Shown: positions 37,272-49,007 of the stretch, piece after piece
How the letters are laid out: the number at the start of each line of letters is the position of its first letter
How positions within the stretch are numbered: position 1 is the first letter of the stretch
Origin: Plecoglossus altivelis
Taxonomy: Eukaryota; Chordata; Actinopteri; Osmeriformes; Plecoglossidae
Assembly: GCA_036571765.1 (NCBI GenBank)
Contig: BROE01000022.1
Location: 9,207,575-9,271,574 of the forward strand
DNA length: 64,000 bases
Reading direction: 5' to 3'
Program-made: the position numbers and the translations under genes
Notes under the pieces: model-generated
The model's input: the letters and a program-made list of their open reading frames with translations, nothing else
Database searches by the model: none
What the model was told of the DNA's origin: nothing

Positions 37272-38146
37272 AAAGCAGGCAGACAGTGACTTAAAATCAC
37301 TTAAATCACTGTACAAAAAGTGATTTTCCTTATGTCATCGTTTTATTTAGCAGGGTTATGGCTTTAGGAATGCAAGAGCTCCATTGCCCAGTGCCTGACT
37401 CTGATTAACGTGTTCCAACAGTCAGAAGTAAACTAAACATCGAGGGGATGATAAAGACCGAGTGCGGTGTTTGTTTATAACGTAGCCGTACATGGATGAC
37501 AGTTAAAGTGCTGCTGACCTGTGATTTGTCAGCATAGTTCATATTTTTCAAAGCCTTTTTGGTTGTGCGACTCTGAGCCAGTAGGTCTGTCATTGACAGA
37601 GCATACTCTCAATAAAAACGATCCCAATATGTTTGCCTGTAATATCAGTTGGAACATGTGGGGTGTGCACCATTCCGCGAGTCAATAATCATCATATTTG
37701 AAGCAATGCAAAAAAAAAACATTTTAAAGTAGGACATGCACGTACTTTACTTTGAAGTCTCACAAGATTAAACTTAAATGATTTAAAGATGAACATGTCT
37801 ATAATTTCCTTTTAAATACATACATTTACGTATATATTCAAACATCTAAAAGTATGTTTGGTCTTTTATTTAAAAAGAACATCATACAGGCATCATATCA
37901 TCTAAGTTATTTCATCATTCCAAATGTTATAGTGATTACAATTGATTTCATTACAATAAATCACAATGAATCAACTGCCTTTTTCGGACCAATTTACAGA
38001 CGTACTTATAATTATCCAAGCGTACATTTTCAATTGATTGTCAGTCTTTTTGGGGAGAGTTTAGCTTATTAGTTGTTTCACCACACTATTAGGTGTAGAG
38101 GATGAGATTGAGCAAGAGACAAAGCGGATGAGAACACGAGGAAATG

Positions 38147-38164
38147 TTTTTTTTTTTTTTTTTT
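38147..38164. repeat. Poly-T run
   Basis: 18 T within ikzf2 intron 6. Confidence 0.95.
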
Positions 38165-38553
38165 ACTTTGTGGTTTGGTACACCTGTAGATTTGCCATTG
38201 CTCTTATCGAGAGGGGAGCAAAACAGCTCACCGCATCCATGTTCTGCAGGGGTTAAGCTGTGCAGTCGGATGGGGCTTTCCACCATTAAACGCCTAACAG
38301 CCATCAGAGAAAAATAAAAACATGTGAAAAACAAATGAGAAATGATTGCTTTTATATTTCTTTGCTTGTAAACGAAAGCGGGTAAGGCAGGCGAGTGAGT
38401 TTGCTATCACCTTGGTAAACCAATGATTTACATCTCAAACGGTATACGGTACCTATTGTGTGAAGTCTTTGATATAGAAGTGCCAGGCACATTCCCTAAC
38501 TGTGAGATTATAATATGTGCGAAGCTGACTGTGTCTGTGCCGTTGTGTTGCAG

Positions 38554-39350
38554 GTGAGAAGATGGTTCGCTATAGCTACCCTGACCTAAACTATGAAATG
38601 GGATTGAAATATGAAAAGGAAGCTGAGATCATGCAGGCTCACATGATGGACCAGGCTATCAACAATGCCATTTCCTACCTGGGCTCTGATTCCATCCGGC
38701 CTATTGTCCATCACCCTCACCCACACCCCCATCCTGGCACTCCTCTCTCCATGGCAGAGGTAGTGCCTATGGTCAACCCCCTCTTCTCCCATGTGTACAT
38801 GGGGCCCCGCATGGAGCGACCAAGCAGCCGTGATGTCCCACATATGCCCGTGCCCCTGCCTCCCCCTGACTTTCCCCCCTCCTCCAATGGTCCAGTGTCC
38901 TTGACCAGGCCCAAACACCCCCCAGCCGCCCGGGGGGAGTCACCTAGCAACAGTGGCTTGGACTCAGCGGACTCCGCCCGCAGCAGTCCCCAGGAGAGGC
39001 TGGGCTACCATGCCAACCTGCCCCATCCCAGGTCCCGGCCCAGTCCAGTTTATGGCAGAGAGGAGAGGCGGGCGGCCGAGGGAGGCCTGACAACGGAGGT
39101 GGTAAGAGGGGGCGCCGAGCGCCCTGTGAGCCAGGACAGTGTGCGTGTGATCGGGCGGCAGGGACAGGAAGTCAGGGTGTTCCAGTGTGAGCATTGCCGT
39201 ATCCTTTTCCTGGACCATGTCATGTATACCATCCACATGGGTTGCCATGGCTACAGAGACCCCTTGGAGTGCAACATCTGCGGCCATCGTAGTAAGGACC
39301 ATTATGAGTTCTCTTCCCACATCGTGCGTGGGGAACACACCTTCCGGTAA
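38554..39350 (+). CDS. ikzf2: ikzf2 (Helios) coding exon 7, dimerisation zinc fingers 5-6, stop
   Basis: The exon follows TTGTGTTGCAG and runs to TAA at 39,348-39,350, giving residues 258-522. It starts GEKMVRYSYPDLNYEMGLKY and continues MMDQAINNAISYLGSDSIRP, a family hallmark. Next come a His/Pro stretch, ERPSSRDVPHMP and RGESPSNSGLDSADSARSSP, all with counterparts in human Helios. The C-terminus holds finger 5 (C469-x2-C472...H485-x3-H489, CEHCRILFLDHVMYTIHMGC) and finger 6 (C497-x2-C500...H513-x5-H519), ending SSHIVRGEHTFR against EHTFH in human Helios. Fingers 5-6 mediate homo- and heterodimerisation between Ikaros-family proteins. The EHTFR end and ERPSSR segment identify Helios, not Ikaros or Aiolos. 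All cysteine and histidine ligands are intact. Confidence 0.97.
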
Positions 39351-40735
39351 AGAGCGAGTGGGAGAGAGGGAGGAGAGAGGAGCCATAGTCCGTCCCCAAC
39401 ACATACATAACCTCCAGTAATGAAAAACTGAAACTTTTGTAGCAAAAGCTGTAGTCAGATTTTATTTTTTCTGATGAATCAAACAATTATATGAAGGTTT
39501 GGGCCAAATACACAGTTCATTTTTTTTATGGTGGGTGAATCTGTACTTATTTGTGTCTTACGTATATTTTGGTTTTTATTTGAAAGCAAAAAGAAAGCTT
39601 TAATTTTGCTGTGATGTGCGTGTGGATGCAGCTTGACTATGATTCGATAAGGACAGTCATGTATGTCTCAATGTCTCCATATTAGCTCTGCTGGCGCTCA
39701 AGGGCTTTCCACCTGGCCTCATGTCAGTTCAGTCCACTCCTGACTCAAATGGATACACACCAATCCTGGGGTCCACCAGCACATCATGGCATTTCAGGTT
39801 CACTTAATGACCCTGGGAACAAGCAGGACATCGTCTTTGAAGCTGGTTCAGAGATCAGTACCAGCAGCTGCATATTGGCGAGTCGAACGATCACCAGGCC
39901 TAGGTTGCCTGGTTGACATGCTTTTGTTTCTTTAGTATTTATGTGTGCGTGCGTGCGTGCCTGTATACGCATGCGCTGTGGAAAGGACACTGCTTGGCAC
40001 AGGATGCTGCACTTTAGCATGTAGCACTGCTGAGGGGAAACTCAGCCTATCCACAATTGAAATGCCAATGTTGGATTCTCTTGGTGCACTTGGACATATA
40101 TGCATATGTATTCTGCTCTTAAAAAAAGGATTTTGCTGACCAAAAAAAAAGTACTGTTGCACTGGTGATCATGCAGTACAGAGTGTTTTGTCACAAATTA
40201 GACTTTACTTTATCTGTTATCATCCTGGCGGTCTTGGCTATCTCATGGGGGCAACTCTTTCCATTTCTTGTGTGGAAAGTTATTGTGTTTGATCGAGGCA
40301 GCTCTTTTCAGTTTACATCCCAGCGATATTGACAAAAGTATATCGTTACACTGCTATGGCAACTGCTTACTATTACCGTCAGTCAAGTATTGGCACTGGA
40401 ACTTGTTTACAGTTTGCAACATGTTATTACTCCACATTCAATTTAATGCATTATCGTGTGAAGGGGTTTGTCCTGTAGTTTGATATTTAATCAAGCCTAA
40501 TTTAGACTAAATGTATATTATGCTGTGTTCAAACTAACATTTGAGTTGATTATGACATTACCGGTCTTCTGTTTTAAGGACTTCCCTATTTACATGAAGG
40601 GAACACTTGGATGACAAGGTGAAGGTCATTCATCATATGATTTGGATAGCTACCCAGGAAGGAACATATCTATTGTCTGTGCAAGTGACAGTTTACAGAA
40701 AACAGTGACAACATCAATCTGTGTGTTTGGTGCAT

Positions 40736-40784
40736 GTGCGCGCGCGCGTGTGTGCGTGCGTGTGTGTGTGCGTGTGTGTGTGTG
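40736..40784. repeat. (CG)n/(TG)n tract in ikzf2 3'UTR
   Basis: Alternating purine-pyrimidine run, GCGCGCGCG then TGTG/TGCG, in the probable transcript. Confidence 0.9.
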
Positions 40785-40998
40785 AAGGGCTTTTCTGGAA
40801 TGCACTCTTAGCTATAAAGTATTCTACTCTCCTATACATACATCAGGAGATAGACTTGTGTTAAGGAATATGACAGCCTAATATTTAACAGAAGGTCGTG
40901 ACAATATGAACAAAGATTGCGGAGAAAAAGTGATGTTCTACCCTCCTTAATAGGATACTTGAAGCATCATGTGGGATGATTTTGATCAAATATCTGTA

Positions 40999-41004
40999 AA
41001 TAAA
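40999..41004 (+). terminator. ikzf2: Polyadenylation signal AATAAA
   Basis: Canonical hexamer about 1.65 kb after the ikzf2 stop, followed by T-rich sequence. Confidence 0.5.
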
Positions 41005-41435
41005 CACCTATTTTCTTTGTAATTGTAAAATTGGAATTGGAATATTGTGTGTCTAATCTCTAGTACGAACCATTGAGTTGTTAAAAGAATGGTATGGAAT
41101 GTATTTTTGTATAAGATAATATATGAGAACAATATATATTTTGGCACATTGAAGTTGTAAAATGAATCGATGTTTGATGATTACTGATTCGGGGGCTCTC
41201 AGGTATGTGCTTTGATAAATGATCAATCCTATCTTTCGACATTTTGGGTAACTTTCAATGAAGCGATATTGTTATTGTTGTGACATTGTAACACACGTGT
41301 ATGGAGGACAGTTCTTTGGTATTTACAAAAACCACTTTACGGATGAGTTGGAGTTTTTCAATTTCCTTGACTTTACATGAAGGTACTGTGCTGTACATAG
41401 TTTAATGTTTGTTCAAATGGCATTGGCTTTTCTCT

Positions 41436-41441
41436 ATTAAA
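41436..41441 (+). terminator. ikzf2: Polyadenylation signal ATTAAA
   Basis: Second most common poly(A) hexamer, with a GTTTTTGGT downstream element about 25 bp later. This is the best candidate for the main ikzf2 3' end. Confidence 0.5.
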
Positions 41442-44400
41442 GTATGAATTTACCTTCCTGATTGTTTTTGGTCCGGAGTCCGCCCGTCGAATCGTTCACA
41501 CAATTAATGGTACCGTTCGCTCTTTTGTACCTCGAGACCCCAGACTTAAATGTGAGACAGTTTGAATGTCAAAACAGTCACTTCTACGCTCACTGCCTTA
41601 CCTCAAAAGAACAAAAAAACAACAAAAGAACCAAGAATCAAAGCTCAGTTATAGAGCTAAAGGAGCATAGATGTTTAGTGCCAGATGTTAAGGTGCCACA
41701 GTCAGACCCCCCGCACGCCTCGGTATCGCTCCATCTGCACTCATCCAGCCCATTTCTTACTTGGTTTACCAGCACCTTGTCTTGTTTCCTTCACTGCTGA
41801 TAATATCAGTGTGACTCACGTCTTCTACATAGTAGCAATGAACTCCCTGTTTCCCTTATCTTCCATCGGCTGGACCTTTTCATCTCACCAATGACATTTC
41901 ATCAATAAGTAAGCCGTTAATGTTGGCTTGTGATTTGAAGACTGTGGTGGCTTGTCTCAAGACGAAGAATGCAAGACTGTTGTGAAATAACACAGAAGAT
42001 GACAAATGTTGTTTTTTTTTAGGGTGATCTGGAAGAGTCACAAAATGCGTGTGTAGTCTGGATGTGACCGAGCAACTGTCAGGGGACAACCCTTCTCTAA
42101 ACTCTTAATGCTATGGTTTCCTTACATCATTGGGTAGAGGTCTGGGCGATGGTTTGACAATAACGACCACGTATGAAGTTGGGACCGTGCGCACGGCTGT
42201 AGGTAGACTGTCACAGGTCACCATATAAGCTAAGCTCACCATTCTAGTCACTTATCTAGAAGGGTGAATATTCTGTTGATAGCGCAGATTGAGGCAAGTG
42301 GATCTTCACTGGAACTTCACTTCGCTGACCACATTCCCACTGTGTTCAGGCTAAACGTCCAACCCTGAAATTGACACAGGTACAGAAATAATAGAACCTG
42401 TATCACATATAACATAATAATCTCCAGCAACAACCTTTAAAACACAACCTTTGGGTCATTGATAGGCCCATTAAGACATGCTAATGTCACTCCAACGGGG
42501 ATGGAAATAAAACAATAATTTGTCATATACGTGCTGATTGAACAACATTTTCCATTGTGGTTTAATGCTTCAAGATCTTTTCCGAGCATGGATTTTGTGG
42601 CATTGATCACTGTGATACACTAAACTGCTCCAGATCTTGTAATCCTATGAATAACCTCTCACAGGGTTGTTGTGCAATCACCGTTCACTCCCATTCCAGT
42701 TTTTCCTGCTCAGTGACGGGGGATGTTTGGGCCGGTCTTTCACTCCACATCTCTCACTTTACTAAACAAGCTGGCTGTATCTTATGATGTTCCTGGACCA
42801 AAGTGCTTTCTAGAATCTTCTCTCCTTTGCCACTGACCCTTTCACAAGGAATTTAGCTGGTGTCATGACAGAGGCTTTGTGAGGAAGAAGACCAGGAAGA
42901 AGGTGACATGGGATTAAGGACGTCTGAGATCCAACCTTGGTCACTTTCAATGTCCCGTGTATAAGATTGACTTTACCACTCCATTTCTGTATTGAAAATG
43001 TTGATTATAAATAAACGTGTGCCAGCTGTTGAGTTGCCAAGATGCATCTCTCTGGCTGGGATCAAGTTGGGACCTAACTGATGTGTTTCTGCCAAATTAT
43101 GAGCTGTCAGAGAGGGAGTAGTGCTGGATTAGGAGAGGGAGGGGAGGGGTGGGGTCCATAGTAGCTGTGTGGCAACACAAGTGTTGCTGCTGGAAGCAAC
43201 TCTACAGGTGTCAGGGCTTGTCTGACCTACTGCGGATCACAGAGGAATGACAGTGCTTGACGAAACACTTACGCATTGGGACAATATTGTTATGGTTTAC
43301 AACACTGGCGATTCGGTATTAGAAAACCTTACGGACATGAAATACATTGCGCAACAAACCTGTTAATATAGAGAGACCTGGAGAGACATTTGGGTAATGT
43401 TTATAGCTCAAAGAGCAGGGTGGCTAATTTTGTGTGGGGAGGAAGTTGGACTGTGAGGGAACTTCCACTTTCCTTCCTCTGCTTCACCAAGTGCTGCAGA
43501 CCTCACAGAGAGGAAAGAGAGAGAGAAAGAATAAAGAGACAACGAGTAAGAGGGAGAGAGCCAGAGATGAGTGCAGCTGACAAAGGCAGACAGTGTGAGG
43601 GAAAGTGAGAAAAGAGTGGTTTTGTGGAGTATTGCACACCTGCAGGATGGCATGTTAGTCTTGGGAAGCGAAAGAGAGAGAGCGAGACAGAACAAGAGAG
43701 AGGTGAGCTTTGTACAGGGGCTGTTGGGTTGGGAAGGCATGGATCCAGACATCACTGGTTTGTCACAAATATGTGCACAGCTGTCAGGAGGTGAACTGAA
43801 AACTGGAAATTCAGATAAACTGATTTGTTTGAGAGATGTCTTCAAGACATAGAGATTGCAGACATTTTCAGCATTTCATTTATTATTTTCACATAAAAGC
43901 AGATGTATTTGACGTCTATGTTATCTAATAAAATGGCGTGGTACATTTGAGAATGTCTCACAGTTTAATACAATTAGTTGGGACCAGTACACTTTTCAAA
44001 GGATAAACGGTGTTGACTCAACGCAAATACACTCACTCATCCCACCTCCTCTAAAAGCTTGCGGAGAGACATTTTTGCTCAAGAAACAGATAAGACATAT
44101 GGAAAAGAATGTTTTGTGTGCATGTCTGCATGCCCCTGACTAGCACAATTGTCACACTTCTTTCAAATGTCAGCACTTTCATTATGTGGTGGCTGTATCC
44201 AGAATCAAGGAAGCACAGGGCTCAAAGGGGACCAGTAAACCACACGACAGTCCTCCTGACAGAGGCCCAAAGAGCCCACACTCTGTATGGGAGCGCAACA
44301 CATCTACTACACAGTCAACACATTCAAAGAGGACCGAAGTGCAGCCGTGCAGGATAGAGGTGCGTGTGAAGGGAGTAACTTCAAAGACAGTCGCTACATA

Positions 44401-44448
44401 ACTGTATCTGGGGACAGATCTCCTGAAACTGACAGTTGACTTATGTTT

Positions 44449-44510
44449 GGAGTAATGCACTGTTCGTCTGTAGTGTGGTGGAGTAATGCATTGTTCGTCT
44501 GTATCGTGGT
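44449..44510. repeat. 31-bp tandem duplication
   Basis: Two copies of a 31-bp unit starting GGAGTAATGCA and containing TTCGTCTGTA, with three differences. Confidence 0.85.
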
Positions 44511-45196
44511 GGGGGCTGCTTCGCTACTGCTATGAGTGGCAGAATCAACGGTACAGTACATTGCTGGAACTTTTCAAAATGCGTTTAGGATACAATAAAA
44601 TAACCACCTCAGGTTAACGGTATGCACTTTTCTGGAAACTCATGCCCATTATCCGTACTGTCGTCTTCATATTGCCATTGTTGGCAATAAGTGATAAAGG
44701 CAGAATAACTTTGATCATAACCATGGCATTCTTCATCCGTTTCCAGCCGATCGCATAGTGTCAATTGACATATTCCTCCAGAGACCGTGTAGACTGTTAT
44801 TGCTCCTGTATGGTCTATGGCAGAATAAAAAATGGAGTGCCAAGTAGAGGCATTGTAACATCAGCCTGAATTTCCGTCAGTAACCTGATGAGTCAAAATC
44901 ATTTCTCTATTGACTCAGTGTGACCAGTGACATTGAATAACGTAGTAGTTGCCTGCAGACCCCACGCTGACTTTACGCTGATACGGTGACGTCATCTCAG
45001 TATTGTTCAAATGAGAAAACAGTTGCGTTGTCTTCCTGATCCACTGCCAATGTCTTACTGCGAGAGTGAACATTAACATAGTGTGGGTGCATACTGTACT
45101 GCATACCTCTAATGGCTCTTTCACACAATACACATGCTTCTCTTCAGTAACACGTTAATCTTCTGATGCGGTCACGTCATCGTGTCTGCGTTGTTG

Positions 45197-45210
45197 CTGC
45201 GCTCTAGTGG
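45197..45210 (-). promoter_or_regulatory. CTCF-like motif (reverse)
   Basis: CTGCGCTCTAGTGG matches the reverse complement of the CTCF core at 13 of 14 positions. It pairs with a forward motif 193 bp downstream. Confidence 0.4.
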
Positions 45211-45389
45211 CCTCTTGAACGGCATGTAACAAGATTGTTAATCAGCATAAACATATTGTCCTTAATCAATACTCCTTAGAGATGCTTTTTTTTTATCAGT
45301 GAGAGCACTTCAAACCAATTTACTTATTCATTTTTTATTTTACGTTATTTTTTACGACGTTCCCGTCGCAGACGCGTAATCTTTTTTGT

Positions 45390-45403
45390 CCTCTAGATGG
45401 CAG
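45390..45403 (+). promoter_or_regulatory. CTCF-like motif (forward)
   Basis: CCTCTAGATGGCAG followed by CAGTG matches the CTCF core at 13 of 14 positions, including the CTAGATGGCAGCA form. It points toward erbb4, while the motif at 45,197 points toward ikzf2. Confidence 0.45.
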
Positions 45404-45457
45404 CAGTGTACAGAGAAAAACGTTTAGTCAACCACGGTCCACTATCCGCATGGAAAC

Positions 45458-45464
<7 letters not shown>

Positions 45465-45502
<38 letters not shown>
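45465..45502. repeat. (GA)n microsatellite
   Basis: 19 perfect GA units. Confidence 0.95.
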
Positions 45503-45504
<2 letters not shown>

Positions 45505-46370
45505 GGAGAGATAGTGTGTGTGAGAGGGAGAGCTAAGACAGATCATTACTGTAACAACTTCAACATAGCCCTCTGTGTCTCATCCACGAGTCTCACTTCA
45601 CACAGCTGGTCTTGGCTGTTCTTTTGAACAACCAATCATTTGCAATGCAAGACATCACATTTTCCACACCTTCGCAAGGGCACGTGCTAACAATTATTCA
45701 CCTCCATTAGTTAAACTTTGGAGATGATGGAATAAGATTGGGCTCGGGCTGGCACACACACACATAGCATCATGAGCTGGAAGTAGTTTGAACCTTCACT
45801 GTCATGTTGGGATGAGGTACAGATGAATATGTCCAACGTACAAACATATGCCAATGACCGGCATGTTACATATGTCAAATTGACCTCATATGACAGTGTC
45901 ATGCCTACATTTATTACACTCTTGTCCGTATCTCTCCAACGCCTTCCCTTGCCACCATGTCAACGACAAGTTGTCAACTCCACATATACAGCCAGCCAGC
46001 TGCCATGTCTGAATGGCTGTGGGCTTTTGGGGGTCCTGAGCAATTCAGGCACAACCCAGCGGCTGCAGTCGGAAGGAAGTTGCTTCACTGACTGGACACA
46101 GAGCATTCGTCAGCAAATGCGACGGTGTGATGGGATCTGATGGCAGCCAACATCCCCTCCTAATGGGAAACAATTACACACTCACTGAGTTCTTCAGTGA
46201 CTTCTGATGAGAGTCGTTCGCAGAGAGAGTGCCCGCGTAATCATGTGTGTGTAACGCTGTAATGCTGCTTATTGCTCAGTGAGCCAGTCCCCCACATTGA
46301 CTCCAAGGGCAGCTGTAACCCCTGAGACGCCACCGGAGGGGTGCTGACTGACTCTTGCCTTTCAACATCG

Positions 46371-46385
46371 CCCCCCCCCCCCCCC
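46371..46385. repeat. Poly-C run
   Basis: 15 C in the intergenic region. Confidence 0.9.
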
Positions 46386-46404
46386 ACCTGCCAAAAAGTT
46401 CTGT

Positions 46405-46510
46405 AGCTGCAGTGTTGCTCTCAATCCCTAAGCATGCTTTGAAATCCAAAGAGCTTCTGCATGCTGCAGGGTTGCGTCTCATCCCTAAGCATGCTTTTGA
46501 AATCCCAATA
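46405..46510. repeat. Imperfect tandem duplication, period 57 bp
   Basis: ATCCCTAAGCATGCTTT followed by GAAATCC occurs at 46,424 and, with one extra T, at 46,481. The preceding GCTGCAG.GTTGC is also shared, so the unit is about 57 bp in two copies. Confidence 0.8.
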
Positions 46511-48000
46511 AACCTGTGGATCTTTTCCGATGAAAGGAAAACAAGGTTATGGAGGTCAGTTCAAGTGACTGAGGTCCGAAGCTCTACAGAGAGGCATTTT
46601 AAAGACTATATAAGCTTTACCCATCCAACCCCTTTCTAGTCAGATGAAAGTTGAATTGTTGGACAGTAACATATGCTTCCAACAAACATGTCTCTCAATG
46701 TATTCGCAATGAACAGGAATCCCTCTCTGAATCTGACAGACGTTTTGTGTTATATGTCTGGGAGGTTGCGTTGAAAGGGTTTCCCAGTGAGAGGAAGGCA
46801 TCGTTCGCTAGGGAACCCTACGGTTATTCACCATCTATGTGCTCGCGCGTTGTTTACTTTTCTCGCCATTTCTGCATAATTGTACACAGCATACGGTCTT
46901 CACCTCTGTATCACCAACTGTTTCTGGAGGATCGAATTCCTCAGTGAATTGCCACGGTCAGGTTCTCTTACATTTTTGTACATCTTTCTAGGTGTTTTTT
47001 TTCCCCTCTTTCTTGAGGGTCTGAGGTTGATATGGGCATCTGGGGATCTCTGTGTGAGACTGCTCGTAAAAAGTGCTATACATTATTTATTGCAGCGACA
47101 TGGAGAAAATGACTAATGTATTTACCCATTTGGCAATTGAATGCAATTACTGGGGGGAAAAAACAACAACACGTGTGTTGAGATGAAGATATAATGTGCC
47201 TTTCTGTGTGTGCATGTGCATGAGTGTGCACGTAGATGTGGGTGTGTGCTTGTGTTTAAGAAAGCAAATACCCAGTGATGGGAGAGCTGGCTTGTTGTGA
47301 GGCAGCAGGAAAGCTAACACTGTGAAGTATGATGAAGTTGCTTCATAACTGCCATTGTGTGTCTGGAATCATTATGAGGAAGAATGGCTCTGGAAGTTGA
47401 GCTTTATTGGCGAACATCATGCAGCAAACCCCATTCATTAAACAAACTAGGGAGTTATGTATTAGATTAGCTACACACCAGGCACTTGGGGAGCCTCAAC
47501 AAACATATGAAATATCATCATATTCCATTTCATAATCTTAGGAATAAATTATGTAATTGACAGTATTGAGAAGATAACATCATCATGAAATATAATTTTT
47601 AAAATATGTAGCCACTAAATTGCATTTTAGTATTAAAAATTATAAATGGCACAAACTGAGACGGGGGTGGGGGTTCATCCGAAAATGAAACCCTTAGTAA
47701 ACGTCCAATCTTATTTTAATATGTCTTAATCGTTTGGTGTTGTCATTGATATTAAAAGCGTGTCACACTGAACTTCTTTTAATAAAGTGTATCAATGATA
47801 AGGTACCAATGTCATTTGGAGAGTCAGTAAATGTAGTGGGTGGCAGCTTGAGTCACCTCCATCCCCCCTGCTGGCAGCGGCTGCGTGGCTGACCCTTGAG
47901 GTGAGAAAGCAACTCCCCCATGTGGTGAGAGGTCAGCATTACAGTCGCAGGGAGGAAGCGCCTCTCACAGCTCAGTGCATTATTCATTCTGGAATTGAGC

Positions 48001-48016
48001 GGGGGGGGGGGGGGGG
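48001..48016. repeat. Poly-G run
   Basis: 16 G about 0.9 kb upstream of erbb4 exon 1. Confidence 0.9.
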
Positions 48017-48540
48017 ACGACGACAGACCCTCTGACTCTTGTGAAAAATTGCTAACTTTCCACTTTCGAAGTCTTCCAGGGCGCTCAATGATGATTGGAA
48101 GATGAGGCAAAAATGTAAATTGCACAGTAGAACCATGCCTCTTATAAATGAGTGCATTTCGTCTGATGTTGGGGCACGTCCTACCCCAGGTATATACTTC
48201 TAATACATTGATGGCGAATTCTAAGACTGTTGCTGAAACAGGCAGGTAGGTCTTTCAGATTAAATCACAGTTACACTCTCTCACAAATGTATCATAATAT
48301 TGGAATGTGTTGTATTTGTATCCGAATTTAAGTGAGAAACGTTTACGTTTAGATATTCATCTGAATTACTATTAAATGTAGTATATTAATAGCAATCATC
48401 TACATGAAGTCTGTACGTTTTCGAGCGCATGGTGGCCTTTAACTGGTAGGCTCCTCATTAACATGTTAATACAAATAGCGAATACAACCTTCTGTCCGTG
48501 GGCTATTGTATGACAGGTGTAGAACAATTGAATTACTTTG

Positions 48541-48584
48541 TATAAAGGGAGGGTTAATGATAATCAGCAGGACAGTTGACCAAT
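48541..48584 (+). promoter_or_regulatory. erbb4: Candidate erbb4 promoter motifs
   Basis: TATAAAG at 48,541-48,547 and GACCAATCA (CCAAT box, 48,580-48,584) lie about 350-390 bp before the erbb4 ATG. The CCAAT box is downstream of the TATA-like word, the reverse of the usual order, so they may not act together. The transcription start is not determined. Confidence 0.2.
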
Positions 48585-48928
48585 CATGTAAACTGTAGGA
48601 GGAGAACAACTTGCAGGTGGGTGTGTCTCCGATACGTGAGCCTCCGCTGCATACCGTAGTCAACTCCGAGAGTAATGGCATGAACATTGCCTTACTATTT
48701 TGACAACCCGTTTACTGGACTCAGTGGAGAGTACTACTACGCATCTGTTTGTGTAAACAAATTTGACGATAATTTGGAGGTCAATAATTGGACTAAGACG
48801 GCTGGACTACTTACAACATACGAGTGTCAAAGTCTTGAAGTGTAGACTGCTTTATGTTTTATCTTTTCCAAGCAGATAGGGATATTCTGCTGGACATGTG
48901 AATTAAAGGAGTTACAGACATCCTCAAA

Positions 48929-49007
48929 ATGAAGCGAGCATCTGCCCTGTGTTGCTTCGGCTTTCTCCTGACTTCGGCGATGTTTCGGGGGAGCTCTTCA
49001 CAGTCAG
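48929..49007 (+). CDS. erbb4: erbb4 coding exon 1 (signal peptide), partial gene
   Basis: The exon encodes 26 residues, MKRASALCCFGFLLTSAMFR then GSSSQS, plus one base, ending CAGTCAG|GTGAGT (phase 1). Human ERBB4 exon 1 encodes 27 residues starting MKPATGL and ending SDSQS with the same phase and the same CAGTCAG border. A short basic start, a hydrophobic core (about residues 5-18) and a small-residue end make a secretory signal peptide. The mature protein is a neuregulin/betacellulin receptor tyrosine kinase of the EGFR family, located in the plasma membrane. Only the first exon lies here. ERBB4 lies downstream of IKZF2 in the same orientation in human (2q34), which supports the call. Teleosts can have two erbb4 copies; which one this is cannot be told. 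Confidence 0.85.

Larger units (their letters stand above)
37080..38553 (+). other. ikzf2: ikzf2 intron 6 (1,474 bp)
   Basis: GT-AG, phase 1, AT-rich. It carries (CAGA)n at 37,240-37,270 and poly-T at 38,147-38,164. No extra exon is recognised. Confidence 0.85.
39351..41460 (+). other. ikzf2: ikzf2 3' untranslated region (probable extent)
   Basis: AT-rich, stop-dense sequence follows the stop codon. The end is placed after ATTAAA at 41,436-41,441, which is followed by a TG/T-rich element (GATTGTTTTTGGT). An earlier AATAAA at 40,999-41,004 could give a shorter 3'UTR, and AATAAA at 43,010-43,015 a longer one. Mammalian IKZF2 has a very long 3'UTR, so extension beyond 41.5 kb is possible. Confidence 0.5.
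41461..48500. other. Intergenic region ikzf2-erbb4
   Basis: No coding frame is recognised. The interval has a GA microsatellite (45,465-45,502), poly-C (46,371-46,385), poly-G (48,001-48,016), two short tandem duplications (44,449 and 46,405) and a divergent pair of CTCF-like motifs near 45.2-45.4 kb. Part of its start may belong to a longer ikzf2 3'UTR. Confidence 0.6.

Noticed and set aside
32883..39350. Assignment to ikzf1 (Ikaros) or ikzf3 (Aiolos)
   Set aside because: VGKPHKCNYCGRSYKQR, KRKSSxPQKFVG, the ERPSSR segment and the EHTFR end match Helios, and the erbb4 neighbour is specific to the Helios locus.
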